Assembly: GCA_964483245.1 (NCBI GenBank)
Contig: CAZABP010000017.1
Coordinates: 1 to 64,000 of the forward strand
DNA: 64,000 nt
Direction: 5' to 3'
DNA from: CAZABP01 sp964483245
GTDB lineage: Bacteria; Planctomycetota; UBA1135; UBA2386
This document shows, one piece after another, positions 33,801 through 43,400 of the stretch (position 1 is its first letter; the number at the start of each line of letters is the position of its first letter). The notes beneath the pieces were generated by a model. That model did not search any database. It saw nothing but the letters and a program-made list of their open reading frames with translations, and was not told the DNA's origin. A program made the position numbers and the translations under genes.

Positions 33801-35935
33801 CGACGATGGTCGAATCCCCGCAGCAGCTCCGGACCGGCAGCGTTCTGCTCGAAGAGCACGCCGACGGGATCCACGTGCTCCGGCTCGGAGCTCCCGGCGA
33901 GCGCATGCTGACGCTGTCGACCGAGCGCATGGCGAGCCTCGGCGCGACGCTCGAGCGGCTGCGCGAGGACGCGCGGCTGCGCGGGCTCGTCGTGACCGGT
34001 CCCGGGCCGGGGATGTTCGCGGCTGGTGCCGACATCCACGGGATCGCGGCGATCGCGACCGAGGCGGAGGGGCGCGCGGCGTCGGCGGAGGGGCAGCGGA
34101 TCTTCGGCCTGCTGCAGAGCCTGCGCGTCCCGGTCGTCGCCGCGATCGAAGGGCCATGCCTCGGCGGCGGCTGCGAGCTGGCGCTCGCCTGCGATCTGCG
34201 CGTACTCAGCACCGCGCCAGGCACGTCGATCGGACTGCCGGAGGTCAAGCTCGGGATCGTGCCCGGCTTCGGCGGGACACAGCGGCTGCCGCGCCTGGTC
34301 GGTCTGCCGGCCGCGCTCGACCTGATCCTGAACGCGAAGCTGCTGGCGCCGAAGCAGGCACTGAAGGTCGGCCTCGTCGACCGCCTGGTCCCGCCCGAGC
34401 GGCTGCTCGAGGCAGCGCGCGCCGAAGCCGAGTCGCTCGCCAAGCGCAAGCGCAAGGCACCGGTCCGCCGGCTGCGTGGCCGCGCGTTCTGGCTGTCGCG
34501 GCCGCCGCTGCGCGCGCTGGTCGCACGCAACGTCCGCCGCACGCTCCGCCAGGGGCAGGCGCGGTTCTACGAAGCACCGAAGCTCGCCCTCGAGCTCTGC
34601 CTCGATGCCTTGCGGCTGCGCCCCGAGCGGGGGTTCGCGCGCGAGGCGGAGGAGCTCGGCCGCACGATCGTCAGCCCCACCGCGAAGGCGCTCGTGCACG
34701 TGTTCTTCCTGACCGAGCGCAGCAAGCGGCTCGGCAAGCAGGAAGGTGCGCAGCCGGTGCGCCGGACGCTGACGATCGGCGGCGGCGTCATGGGGGCCGG
34801 CATCGCCGGGCTGTTCGCGACGAAGGGGATCGACAGCCGCCTCGTCGACCTCGACAGCGGAGCCCTGGCCCGCGCCAAGGCGCGCCTGCAGAAGGCCCTC
34901 GACAAGAAGCTCGCGCGGCGCCGGCTCGAGCGGCACGAGGCGGTCGCGATCCAGGATCGCCTGTCGGTCGGCCTCGAGTGGGGCGATCTGCGCGGCGTCG
35001 ACCTGCTGCTCGAAGCGGTCGTCGAGAACCTCGAGATCAAGCAGAAGCTGTTCCGCCGCGGGATCGAGCTCGGACTGCGCGACGACGCGATCCTCGCGAC
35101 CAACACGTCGTCGCTGCCGGTCGACGCGATGGCCGAGGGGCTGCCGGCGCCGGAGCGCGTCGTCGGGCTGCACTTCTTCAATCCGCCCGAGAAGATGCCG
35201 CTGGTCGAGGTGATCCGCGGCGCGCGCACCAGCGATGCCGCGGTCGCGACCGCCTGCAAGCTGGCCGTCGCCCTCGGCAAGTACCCGGTCGTAGTGGCGG
35301 ATCGCGCCGGCTTCCTGGTCAACCGCTGCCTCGCGCCGTACCTGAACGAAGCCGCGACGCTGATGCTGGAGGGCAACGAGCCGGAGTTCCTGGACCAGGT
35401 CATGCTCGACTTCGGCATGCCGATGGGACCGGCGCGGCTGCTCGACGAAGTCGGCCTCGATGTCGCCGCGAAGGTCAGCGAAGTCCTGGCCGCAGCCTTC
35501 CCCGAGCGCATGCAGCCGAGCCGGCTCGCGAACGCGCTGGTCGCCGCCTCGGTCCTCGGCCGCAAGGCCGGCGGGGGCTTCTACAGCGAGGACGGGAAAT
35601 CCCCGGGCCCCGCGCGCAGCGTGCTCGCCAAGCTGCGCGAAGGGCACGCGCCCGCGCCCTGCTCGCCCGAGCAGGTCGTGCAGCGGCTGATCCACCCGAT
35701 GGTCGACGAGGCGTTCCGCTGCCTGGACGACGGTGTAGTCGCCTGCGAAGAAGATCTCGATCTGGGACTGATCATGGGGATCGGCTTCCCGCCGTTCACC
35801 GGCGGCATCACCGGCTACGCCCGGCGCGTCGGCTGGAAGCGGATCGTCGAAGATCTGGATGAGCTCGCGCGCAGGTTCGGACCGCGGTTTGCACCGCCCG
35901 ACGCGCTGCGACGCCGCGCTGTCAGCGGCGGTTGA
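33797..35935 (+). CDS. fadJ: Fatty-acid oxidation multifunctional enzyme (enoyl-CoA hydratase / 3-hydroxyacyl-CoA dehydrogenase, FadJ type)
   Basis: This 712-residue fusion has an N-terminal crotonase domain with the oxyanion region GMFAAGADIHG and both catalytic Glu residues in GPCLGGGCELALACDLR and GLPEVKLGIVPGFGGTQRL. The dehydrogenase half has the NAD motif TIGGGVMGAGIAGLFATKG (about residue 325), ENLEIKQKLF and the catalytic His in VGLHFFNPPEKMPLVEV. Two C-terminal helical repeats follow (FLVNRCLAPYLNEA; HPMVDEAFRCLDDGV; TGGITGYA). It hydrates trans-enoyl-CoA and oxidises 3-hydroxyacyl-CoA, working with the upstream thiolase. No acyl-CoA dehydrogenase is in this operon. A strong hairpin lies 43 bases after the stop. 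Confidence 0.93.
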   Translation: MTTMVESPQQLRTGSVLLEEHADGIHVLRLGAPGERMLTLSTERMASLGATLERLREDARLRGLVVTGPGPGMFAAGADIHGIAAIATEAEGRAASAEGQRIFGLLQSLRVPVVAAIEGPCLGGGCELALACDLRVLSTAPGTSIGLPEVKLGIVPGFGGTQRLPRLVGLPAALDLILNAKLLAPKQALKVGLVDRLVPPERLLEAARAEAESLAKRKRKAPVRRLRGRAFWLSRPPLRALVARNVRRTLRQGQARFYEAPKLALELCLDALRLRPERGFAREAEELGRTIVSPTAKALVHVFFLTERSKRLGKQEGAQPVRRTLTIGGGVMGAGIAGLFATKGIDSRLVDLDSGALARAKARLQKALDKKLARRRLERHEAVAIQDRLSVGLEWGDLRGVDLLLEAVVENLEIKQKLFRRGIELGLRDDAILATNTSSLPVDAMAEGLPAPERVVGLHFFNPPEKMPLVEVIRGARTSDAAVATACKLAVALGKYPVVVADRAGFLVNRCLAPYLNEAATLMLEGNEPEFLDQVMLDFGMPMGPARLLDEVGLDVAAKVSEVLAAAFPERMQPSRLANALVAASVLGRKAGGGFYSEDGKSPGPARSVLAKLREGHAPAPCSPEQVVQRLIHPMVDEAFRCLDDGVVACEEDLDLGLIMGIGFPPFTGGITGYARRVGWKRIVEDLDELARRFGPRFAPPDALRRRAVSGG

Positions 35936-35977
35936 GCCAGTCGTCCTGCCAAGGACGGCGTGCAAATGCTGCTCCCG

Positions 35978-36012
35978 CTGTCCGCGGGCCCTGAAACACG
36001 ACCCGCGGACAG
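35978..36012. terminator. Hairpin downstream of fadJ
   Basis: CTGTCCGCGGG (35978-35988) and CCCGCGGACAG (36002-36012) form a perfect 11-pair stem with a 13-base loop. It is placed after the last gene of the fatty-acid operon. A T-run is absent, so factor-dependent or structural stopping is more likely than a textbook intrinsic terminator. Confidence 0.5.
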
Positions 36013-36101
36013 TGCTAGCATCGTATTGCGAATCGCTTGTCTGCTTCCGAAGCGTCGGACCTGTCCGGCGTAGACGAGCAGGACGACGGGCTCAATCCCG
36101 C

Positions 36102-36127
36102 ACCGGAACCGACCGATCAGTTCCGGT
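36102..36127 (+). other. Leader hairpin upstream of lipoprotein gene
   Basis: ACCGGAAC and GTTCCGGT pair perfectly around a 10-base loop, 39 bases before the ATG at 36167. Together with the 35978-36012 hairpin it occupies the 231-base gap after fadJ. No known riboswitch pattern was recognised; a role in translation control is possible but unsupported. Confidence 0.3.
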
Positions 36128-36166
36128 ACGAGCGCTGTCGCTCTTTTCGACATCGAGACAGCACCC

Positions 36167-37177
36167 ATGGGCACGAACCGTTGGGTACTCCTGGCCCTGC
36201 TGCTGGCAGGCTGTGCGAGCCTGCCGCGCGCTCCGGGTCCAGCCTCGACGTCGAAGAGCCCCCAAGAGCCCCTCCTCCCCAGCGCCCCCACCACGGCCCG
36301 CCTGGGTGTCGAGTTCCTGCACGAGATGGTGCGCCGGGAGACCCCGCTGACGGTCACCGACGACCCGGTGCGCGTCGAGCCGAAGGCCCCACCGCGCAGC
36401 TTCGCGCCGGTGGCAGGACCGACCGAGCCGGAGAAGCCGGCCCTCGACCTGAGCCGCGCGGCGATCTCGCGCGTGCCGGACACGGCGGAGCGGATGACGC
36501 TGCGATTCCTGCACGAGCTGCTCGGCGAGGACCGCCTTCGCGTCCAGCGCGACATCGGCGCGCCGATCCTCAACACGCATCTCCGGCAGTGGAACAGCGA
36601 GATGTTCCTGACCGCCGCGGACCGGGCCGAGTGCGAGGACCACTACGCCGAGGTCCTGCAGTACCAGGGGCGCATGGTGAACCGCCCGCTGCGCAAGGTG
36701 CTGAAGGAGCTCCCGGTCGTGCGCGAGGTCGAGCTCGCCGTCGACGACTTCAAGGCGAGCTACGTCCCGCTCAGCGGGGAGTACCAGCAGGCACGCGGCA
36801 AGCGGCTCGGCTGGGGGCGGATGTCGGTGCGCATGCACTTGAGCGACAGCAGCGATCCGGTCGAACTCGCGTACTTGAACGACGGCTTCCGCGTCGCGTC
36901 CGGCCAGGAGGTGTTGAAGCTCGGCTACGAGACCTGGCTCGACGACTCGTTGCGGTTCGGCATCAGCACGGACTACTCGTATGACGATGGCCGCTGGAAG
37001 GCCTGGGGACAGATGACCTACGAGGTGAACCGCCGCACGCACATCTACTGCTCGATCGGCGATTCGATGGACCTGTTGACCAGCACTGCGATGTATCCGC
37101 TGATCACGTCGCCGTTCGAGCTGCCAGCGGCGGACAGCTCGCTCGGGATCCTGATCTACGTGGAGCATCTGTTCTGA
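36167..37177 (+). CDS. Lipoprotein of unknown function
   Basis: This 336-residue protein has a lipoprotein signal (MGTNRWVLLALLLAGC, lipidated at Cys16) and a Ser/Pro-rich linker. Two similar short helical segments occur, GVEFLHEMVRRETPL and TLRFLHELLGEDRLR. From about residue 170 the sequence alternates in the way of membrane beta-strands and ends ILIYVEHLF, with a terminal Phe like many outer-membrane proteins. VDDFKASYVPLSGEYQQA and RFGISTDYSYDDGRWKAWG are further markers. I do not recognise the family. A periplasmic or outer-membrane protein is likely. The next gene, another putative lipoprotein, follows within 30 bases or overlaps it by four, depending on its start. Confidence 0.7.
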   Translation: MGTNRWVLLALLLAGCASLPRAPGPASTSKSPQEPLLPSAPTTARLGVEFLHEMVRRETPLTVTDDPVRVEPKAPPRSFAPVAGPTEPEKPALDLSRAAISRVPDTAERMTLRFLHELLGEDRLRVQRDIGAPILNTHLRQWNSEMFLTAADRAECEDHYAEVLQYQGRMVNRPLRKVLKELPVVREVELAVDDFKASYVPLSGEYQQARGKRLGWGRMSVRMHLSDSSDPVELAYLNDGFRVASGQEVLKLGYETWLDDSLRFGISTDYSYDDGRWKAWGQMTYEVNRRTHIYCSIGDSMDLLTSTAMYPLITSPFELPAADSSLGILIYVEHLF

Positions 37178-37206
37178 GCGTCCCGCGATCGATCCGCGCA
37201 GCGCTG

Positions 37207-38376
37207 GTGCTGTCGTCCATCACGGCCGGCTGCTCGACCTGGAGCATGCCGGCCCACCCGCGGCAGGCGCTGCCGCTGCCCCCGGAGCTGGCCGCGCGCT
37301 ACGCCCTGCCAGGACCGGTCGTCGAGGAGGCGCTGGTCCCGATCGGCGGGCAGGATGGCATCCGGTTCTTCCGCGGCCGCGCGCGGGCGGGCGACGAGGT
37401 CGCCGAGTTCACGTTCCTGCTGCCGCAGACTGATCGGCCGGTCTCGTTCGTGCTGACGCTGCCGATCCTCGGCGGCGGAGACGACCTGATGTGGATCGTC
37501 GCGAGCCAGTTCGCGGCGCAGGGGCACGCGGTCGGCTGGGCGCAACGGCCGGGCCGCGCGCTGGCGCCCGGACAGCGCAGCGACGAACTGGAACGACTGT
37601 TCCGGCGCTCGGTGGTGCAGAACCGGATCCTGCTCGCGTGGGCACGGCAGCAGCCAGAGATCGATCCGCAGATCAGCGCCGCGGTCGGGATCTCGACCGG
37701 GGGGCTGCTCGCGACCGTCCTCACGGCCGTCGATCCAACGCTGACGGTCGCCGCCCTGTGCCTCGCCGGCGGCGACCTGCCGGACCTGCTGCTGCGTTCG
37801 GACGAACGGCGCGTCGTCGAGTGGCGCGCGGGGCGGCTGCGCGACGACGGCGTGGGCGCCGCGGAGCTGGCGCGCGAAATCGCGCGGGAGCTGGTTTCCG
37901 ATCCGCTGCGATTCGGCGCCTACATCGAGCCGGAGCGCGTGCTGCTGGTCAGCGCCGAGTTCGACACGGTCGTGCCGCCGCGCAACCAGGATCTGCTGTG
38001 GGAGAGCCTCGGCCGGCCGGAACGGATGTTCGTCCCACTCGGCCACTACTCAGCGGCGCTGGCCCTGCCGGTGATCGTGTCGCGGATCCACGGCTTCCTC
38101 GACCAGCGTGCCGAGCAGGCGGGAGTCCGGTCGAGGCTTGCGCGTCGCGGACCGCCCCGGTTCGATCCCCACCCCCCTCCGCCACGCCCTGAGATCCCGC
38201 ATGCGTTGCACCCTTCTGCTCCCGTTCGTCCTGCTTCCGCTGCTGCCGGCGCAGGAGCCGGCGGTTCCACCCGAGCCGGTGGTCCCCCCCGAGCAGGCCG
38301 AGCTGGTCGACCGCCCGCTGACACCGGAAGAACGCGAGAAGCAGCTGCAGCAGCAGCGCGACAAACTGAGGGCTGA
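37207..38376 (+). CDS. Alpha/beta hydrolase-like lipoprotein with overlapping 3' end
   Basis: The core (residues 45-310) has the order of an alpha/beta hydrolase: VSFVLTLPILGGGDDLMW (strand 3 region), SAAVGISTGGLLATVL carrying the likely nucleophile Ser in G-I-S-T-G, VLLVSAEFDTVVPPRNQD with the acidic residue, and FVPLGHYSAAL with the His. Substrate is unknown. The annotated start GTG 37207 leaves too short a signal. Upstream in frame lies SVPRSIRAALVLSSITAGC, which reads as a full lipoprotein signal and could start at CTG 37174, overlapping the previous stop as CTGA. After about residue 310 the frame runs on for 176 bases inside the next gene with Ala/Arg/Gly-rich shadow composition, so the natural protein may end in a meaningless tail. 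Confidence 0.7.
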   Translation: MLSSITAGCSTWSMPAHPRQALPLPPELAARYALPGPVVEEALVPIGGQDGIRFFRGRARAGDEVAEFTFLLPQTDRPVSFVLTLPILGGGDDLMWIVASQFAAQGHAVGWAQRPGRALAPGQRSDELERLFRRSVVQNRILLAWARQQPEIDPQISAAVGISTGGLLATVLTAVDPTLTVAALCLAGGDLPDLLLRSDERRVVEWRAGRLRDDGVGAAELAREIARELVSDPLRFGAYIEPERVLLVSAEFDTVVPPRNQDLLWESLGRPERMFVPLGHYSAALALPVIVSRIHGFLDQRAEQAGVRSRLARRGPPRFDPHPPPPRPEIPHALHPSAPVRPASAAAGAGAGGSTRAGGPPRAGRAGRPPADTGRTREAAAAAARQTEG

Positions 38377-39151
38377 GCTCGACGCGCTGCGCGCGATCGA
38401 GGCCAAGGGTGGGCTGCCGGCCTTGCTCCGCCGCCGGCTCGCGGAGCGGGAGCTGACCGTCGCGACGATCCAGGGGCAGGCGGCACCCGCCGCCGTCACG
38501 TCGCCCCAGAGCAACGAGACGCGCGGCGCGCGCCTGCTCGGCGACGCCGAGAAGGCCGGCCTCGGTCCCGACGTCGTGTTCACGGTCGCGGGATTGCCGG
38601 TCACGCAGCAGGAGCTGGACTCCGCGATCGAGTTCCTGCGCAGCGCGCCGCACTCCGAGAACGAGGACGAGCTGAAGACCCGCGCGATGCTGGAGCTGAT
38701 CCGGCTGCGCGCGGCGCAGGCGGAGTTCGCCGAGACCGCGAAGGACGCCCGCAAGCGGATCGAGGCGGCGGCGCAGGAGCTGTCCGGCGGCGCCGATTTC
38801 GCGGCGGTCGCGCAGAAGCACTCCGACTGCCCGAGCAAGAGCAACGGCGGCGACCTCGACTTCTTCACGCGCGACCTGATGGACTTCTGGTTCAGCCGCG
38901 CCGCGTTCGGGATGAAGGTCGGCGAGGTCTCCGGGATCGTGCCGACGACGTTCGGCTACCACCTGATCAAGGTGACTGGCCGCGATCAGGCCAGCGGCGG
39001 CGAGCGCGTGCGCGCGAGCCACGTGCTGGCGCTGTATGCACCGGACCAGGCCCGCGTCCGCGAGGTGCAGATGAAGGTCAGCAACGGCAAGCTCGACCTC
39101 GCGTTCGCCAAGGACGACCTGCGCAAGCTGGCCCCGGCTCAGTTCCGTTAG
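38201..39151 (+). CDS. Parvulin-type (PpiC/SurA-like) periplasmic peptidyl-prolyl isomerase
   Basis: This 316-residue protein starts at ATG 38201 with a signal peptide (MRCTLLLPFVLLPLLPAQ), then a Pro/Glu-rich and coiled-coil stretch (EEREKQLQQQRDKLRAELDA). A chaperone-like helical part follows (VTQQELDSAIEFL). The parvulin domain, residues about 215-270, shows GGADFAAVAQKHSDCPSKSN, GGDLDFFTRDLMDFWFSRAA and PTTFGYHLIKVTG, the classical rotamase motifs. It would help fold secreted and outer-membrane proteins. The first 176 bases are overlapped by the preceding hydrolase frame, but codon use and the signal peptide show that this frame is the real one. Confidence 0.88.
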   Translation: MRCTLLLPFVLLPLLPAQEPAVPPEPVVPPEQAELVDRPLTPEEREKQLQQQRDKLRAELDALRAIEAKGGLPALLRRRLAERELTVATIQGQAAPAAVTSPQSNETRGARLLGDAEKAGLGPDVVFTVAGLPVTQQELDSAIEFLRSAPHSENEDELKTRAMLELIRLRAAQAEFAETAKDARKRIEAAAQELSGGADFAAVAQKHSDCPSKSNGGDLDFFTRDLMDFWFSRAAFGMKVGEVSGIVPTTFGYHLIKVTGRDQASGGERVRASHVLALYAPDQARVREVQMKVSNGKLDLAFAKDDLRKLAPAQFR

Positions 39152-39186
39152 CCCTCGCCACTCAGGCGGAGGCGGAAGGGAGGAGG

Positions 39187-39864
39187 ATGTTCCGCAAGTC
39201 CGGCAGCGTCACGCTGCTCCATTTCGAGGGGGCCCTGCCGGAGGCAGGATCGTCCGCGTTCAGCGCAGCGCTGCAGCAGCGGCGCTTCCGCACGATCGAG
39301 CACGCGGCGAGCGAAGAGAGCTCGGCCGGCTGGGTCAGTCCGGCGGACCCGACCGGGGATTCGTTCGATCCTGCGTCGATCGTCACCGGAGATGCCTGGT
39401 GGTTGCGGATCCGGTTCGACCGCAAGGTGCTGCCGCCGGCCTGGCTCGCGATCTACCGCGTCGCCGCCGAAGCCAGCGCCGGGCGCAAGCTGACCCCGCG
39501 CGAGCGGCGCGAGCTGCGCGCGGATCTCTGCGAGAAGCTGTTGCCGCGGATCCTGCCGGCGGTGCGGTTCGTCGATGTGCTGGTGGTTCCGCGGGAGAAG
39601 CGCGTGCTGCTGTTCTCGACGTCGGCGGCAACGCAGGCGGCGTTCGGCGAGCTGTTCGAGCACAGCTTCGATGTGCACGTGACCCCGGCGGAGCCGGGCG
39701 CGCTCGCCGCGCGCGCGGACCTCGGACCTGACCTCGCGCGCCAGCTGGCCGACGTGCGCCCGGTGCGCTGGCCGCGCGGCGACGAGCGACTCGCCGCGCA
39801 GCATGCGGATCACGACGATCACGCGGATCACTCGACGAACGGCGGGCTGGAGGCGCAGGCATGA
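39187..39864 (+). CDS. RdgC-like protein, N-terminal part (split gene)
   Basis: This 225-residue protein aligns by eye to the first two thirds of E. coli RdgC (303 residues). [15 protein letters not shown] corresponds to [23 protein letters not shown] to [35 protein letters not shown] to [37 protein letters not shown] to SLLPRAFSRFSQTMMWI. RdgC forms a ring-shaped dimer on double-stranded DNA and restrains RecA-dependent recombination. The end ([15 protein letters not shown]) is His/Asp-rich, unlike RdgC. The C-terminal third of RdgC is encoded by the next gene, whose ATG overlaps this stop (ATGA). Confidence 0.78.
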   Translation: [225 protein letters not shown]

Positions 39865-40367
39865 CGCAAAGCGAGCTGTCGTTCCTCGGCGAGGAGTTCC
39901 TGACCTGGCTGTGGTGGCGGATCGAGGCCGAGGGGGGCGAGTTCGCGCTGGGGCGCAACCAGACGCTCGGAGTCAGCCTCGACGACTACCTGATGTTCGC
40001 GCCGCACGTCGAAGACGAGGTCGAACAGACGTTGCGCAAGGGCGGCCCGTCACGCAGCGCCGAGGCGCGCGCCGCGCTGCACAACGGCCGGCGCGTGCGG
40101 CGCGCGCGGCTCGTGCTCGGCGATGGCGACCGCAACTTCGGCGTGACCGTGGACGGCCCGACGATGCGGCTCGGCTCGATCCGGCTCCCGCCGGATTCCG
40201 AAGACGCGAGCGACCCGGCCGAGCGCAGCGAGGAGCGGATCGCCGGCTTCCGCCGCGTCGCCGAGCTGGTCGAGCTGCTGTATCGGCAGTTCCTGCGCGA
40301 ACGGCTGCGGCCGGACTACCTGCAGACCAGCGCCGCGCAGCAGGCGAGCTGGATGCACGGCGCATGA
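39861..40367 (+). CDS. RdgC-like protein, C-terminal part (split gene)
   Basis: This 168-residue protein begins with EFLTWLWWRIEAEGGEFALG and continues with LHNGRRVRRARLVLGDGDRN and GVTVDGPTMRLGSIRLPP. This resembles the RdgC segment around [20 protein letters not shown] and MCDDGSLKRLKF. The last helices (FRRVAELVELLYRQFLRERL) match RdgC's helical end. It is thus probably the missing C-terminal half of the preceding protein. Coupled translation (ATGA overlap) would give equal amounts of both halves. The first 60 residues are not present in E. coli RdgC. Confidence 0.7.
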   Translation: MTQSELSFLGEEFLTWLWWRIEAEGGEFALGRNQTLGVSLDDYLMFAPHVEDEVEQTLRKGGPSRSAEARAALHNGRRVRRARLVLGDGDRNFGVTVDGPTMRLGSIRLPPDSEDASDPAERSEERIAGFRRVAELVELLYRQFLRERLRPDYLQTSAAQQASWMHGA

Positions 40368-40490
40368 AGCGCCGGCCGATCTGCCGATAGCAGCGGCGGG
40401 TGATCGCCAGGCGATGGCCGGGGAACTTCCAGCCGGCGGCTGCCGTTCGTCGCCCGCACCTCGGCCGTGGCCGGGGAGGGATTCCGCGCC

Positions 40491-43400
40491 ATGAACCGAG
40501 GCTTGCTGCTGCTTCCGCTGTCCGTGTTGGCCCTGCTGCCGGCGCTCGCGCCGGCGCTGCGGGAGGCGCCCCCGCCACCGCAGGCCGCGACGGCGCAGGA
40601 TGGCCGCGCCGCGAAGGTGCTCGACCTGCAAGGACGCGCCTATGCGCGCAGCCTCGGCGCCGGTCGCTGGCGGCTGCTGCGCGCGCACGCCCGGTTGCTG
40701 CCCGGCGACTACGTGCGCACCGAGCCGCGCGGCGCCAACGCGATCGAGCTCGAGCTGACGGCCGGCCACAAGCTGTTGCTCGGTCCCGGGTGCATCGCGG
40801 AGCTGCAGCCGAACGGGATCGTGCGCGTCCACGAAGGAGAGCTCGAGATCACGCCCGCAGCCGACCGCACGCTGCATGTGCAGGGCGCGGGCTACGACCA
40901 ACAGCTTCGCGAAAAGACCGTGCTGCAGGCCGGCAAGACGCTGCAGCCGCTGCCGGTCCCGCCGCGCTGGTTGACCGGCTACCGCAACTCGACGACGTCG
41001 GAATGGCTCGGCTCGCTGCTGGCTCAGGTCGACGGACGCGAGGTCCCGCTGACGATCGGCTACCACGACGTCCGCGTCGAGATCCAGGACCAGATCGCGC
41101 GCACGACGGTCGAGCAGTCGTTCGTGAACCACACCAAGGCGCGGCTCGAGGGGACGTTCTTCTTCCCACTGCCGGCCGACGCGACGGTCGCCGGGTTCGG
41201 CATGTGGATCGGCAACGAGCTGGTCGAAGGGGATCTGGTCGAGCGGCAGAAGGCGCGGCGGATCTTCGAGCAGATCCTGCGCGAGCGGCGCGATCCGGGT
41301 CTGCTCGAGTGGGCCGGCGGCAATCTGTTCAAGGCGCGCGTGTTCCCGATCGAGGCGCTGTCGGAGAAGCGGATCCGGCTCGTCTACACGCAAGTGCTCC
41401 CGCGCGAAGGCACGACCGTGCGCTACCGCTACGGGCTGCGCAGTGAGCTGCTGCGGCAGAACCCGCTGCGCAAGCTGGCGCTGCACGTATCGGTCGCGTC
41501 GGCGGCGCCGCTCACGCGGGTCCACTCACCGACGCACGCGCTACGCACGACGGCCGACGCGCACACGGCATTCGCCGAGTTCGAGGCGCAGGACCACCGT
41601 CCGGAGCAGGACTTCGAGCTGCTGCTCGAGGTCGAACCGACGCTGCTGCGCGCGATCGCACACCGGCGTGGCGAGGATGGGTACTTCCTGCTGCAGCTCA
41701 GCCCGCCGGATCCGCGCGGACAGGGGTTCCAGGTGCAGGCGGCGCCGAGCACGCCGCTGCAGCTCGTGCTGCTCGCCGACACGTCGGCATCCTGCGACCG
41801 CGCCGCGCGCGCGGCGCAGACCGAGTTCCTGAGCGCCCTGCTCGGGCAGCTCGGCGAGCAGGACCGGTTCGCACTGTTCGCGTGCGACGTGCAGGCGGTG
41901 GCGCTGACCGAGGGCCTGGTCGCGGCGACGCCGCAGCAGACGGCCGCCGCGCTCGACAAGCTGCGCCGGCGCCGCTCGCTCGGCTGGACCGATCTCGAGC
42001 CGATCCTGCGCGCGGCCCAGCAATTCGCCGCGGCGGGAGTGCAGGTGCTGTACGTCGGCGATGGGCGCGCGACGGCGAGCGCCAGTGCGCAGATCGAGCT
42101 GGACGCGCGGATCACGCGGCTGGTGAAGGCCGGTGCGCAGGTCCACACCGTGGCACCGGGGTCGGTGTTCGACCGCGCGACGTTGGAACGGATCGCCCGC
42201 GTCGGCGAAGGCAGCATGCGTGCTGTCTCGACCGAGCCGGCGATCGACGCCGAGCGGCTGCTCGGTGAGATCACGAGCCCGACCGCGCGCGGACTGACGC
42301 TGCGCATCGATGGGATCCGCACGGCGCGCGTGCACCCGGCGGCACTGCCGCCGCTCGCGGCCGGCCGCGAGCTCGTCGTGCTCGGGCGCTACTGGCCGGA
42401 GGCGGAGGCGCAGAGCGGCAAGGTCACGGTCCAGGGGACGTTGGCCGGCAAGCCGGTCACGTGGACTGCGGAGCTGGCGCTTCCGGCCGACGATGGCGGC
42501 AACTCGTTCCTGCCGCGGCTGTGGGCCAGCCGGCAGATCGACGCGCTGCTCGCCGAGCTGCCGAATCCGGCCGTCGAGGCGCAGATCGTCGCGTGCAGCA
42601 CGGAGTACGGGATCGCGACGCCGTTCACGTCGCTGCTCGTGCTGGAGACCGACGAAGACCGCGAGCGGTTCGGCGTCGAGCGGCGCGTGCACATGCGCGA
42701 CGGCGAGGCGGAGTTCGCCGCGGTCGGCGACCGCGCCCGGCTGCTGGCGCAGCAGGAGCAGATGCGGCTCGCGCGGCTGTGGCGGTTGGAGCTCCGCGCG
42801 CGGATGGTGCGCGAGCTCGCGACGCTGGGCGAGGAGCTGCACGGGGTCCACTACGCGTACGGGCAGGCCGGCATGGCCGGCGCGAAGCTCGGGCACACAT
42901 TGGCGACGCGCTTCGATGCGAAAGACGGGCGGGTCGAGACCGAGACCGGCCGCGAGTGGGGCGAGCGGCAGTACGACGACGGACCCGCGACCGAAAACGA
43001 GCTGCTCGCCGACTACGAGCAGGACGCGGCCGACGAGCTGATGCCGATGGACGAGGTGCCAGCGGCCTCCGAGCCGGCCGCGTCGCCGGCGCCGGTGCAA
43101 TCGCTGGCACTCGAGAAGCGGGCGGCCCGGCAGGAGCGCGTCGCTGCGAAGAGCATGCTGCGTGACCAGGCCGGTGCGTACTGGTTCCGCGAGTACGTGC
43201 CGCCGGCGCCGCGCGGGTTGTCGGCGCTCGGCTTCCCGGCGATCGGGGCCGCGCCGCGAGCGCCGGCCGAACTGCCGGCGACCTGGCCGCAGGAAGTCCG
43301 CGACGCGGTCACCCGGCTGGATCGCCGCGCGGCCCTTGCGGCCCAGGGCCGGATCGGCGTGATCTGGGAGCGGGAGGACCTGCACGCGCTGCGCGGCTAC

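Noticed and set aside
36013..36101. tRNA-like look of a short stretch (GGGCTCAATCCC) before the lipoprotein gene
   Set aside because: The T-arm consensus GGTTCGAATCC is not met and no acceptor stem or anticodon arm could be built around it.
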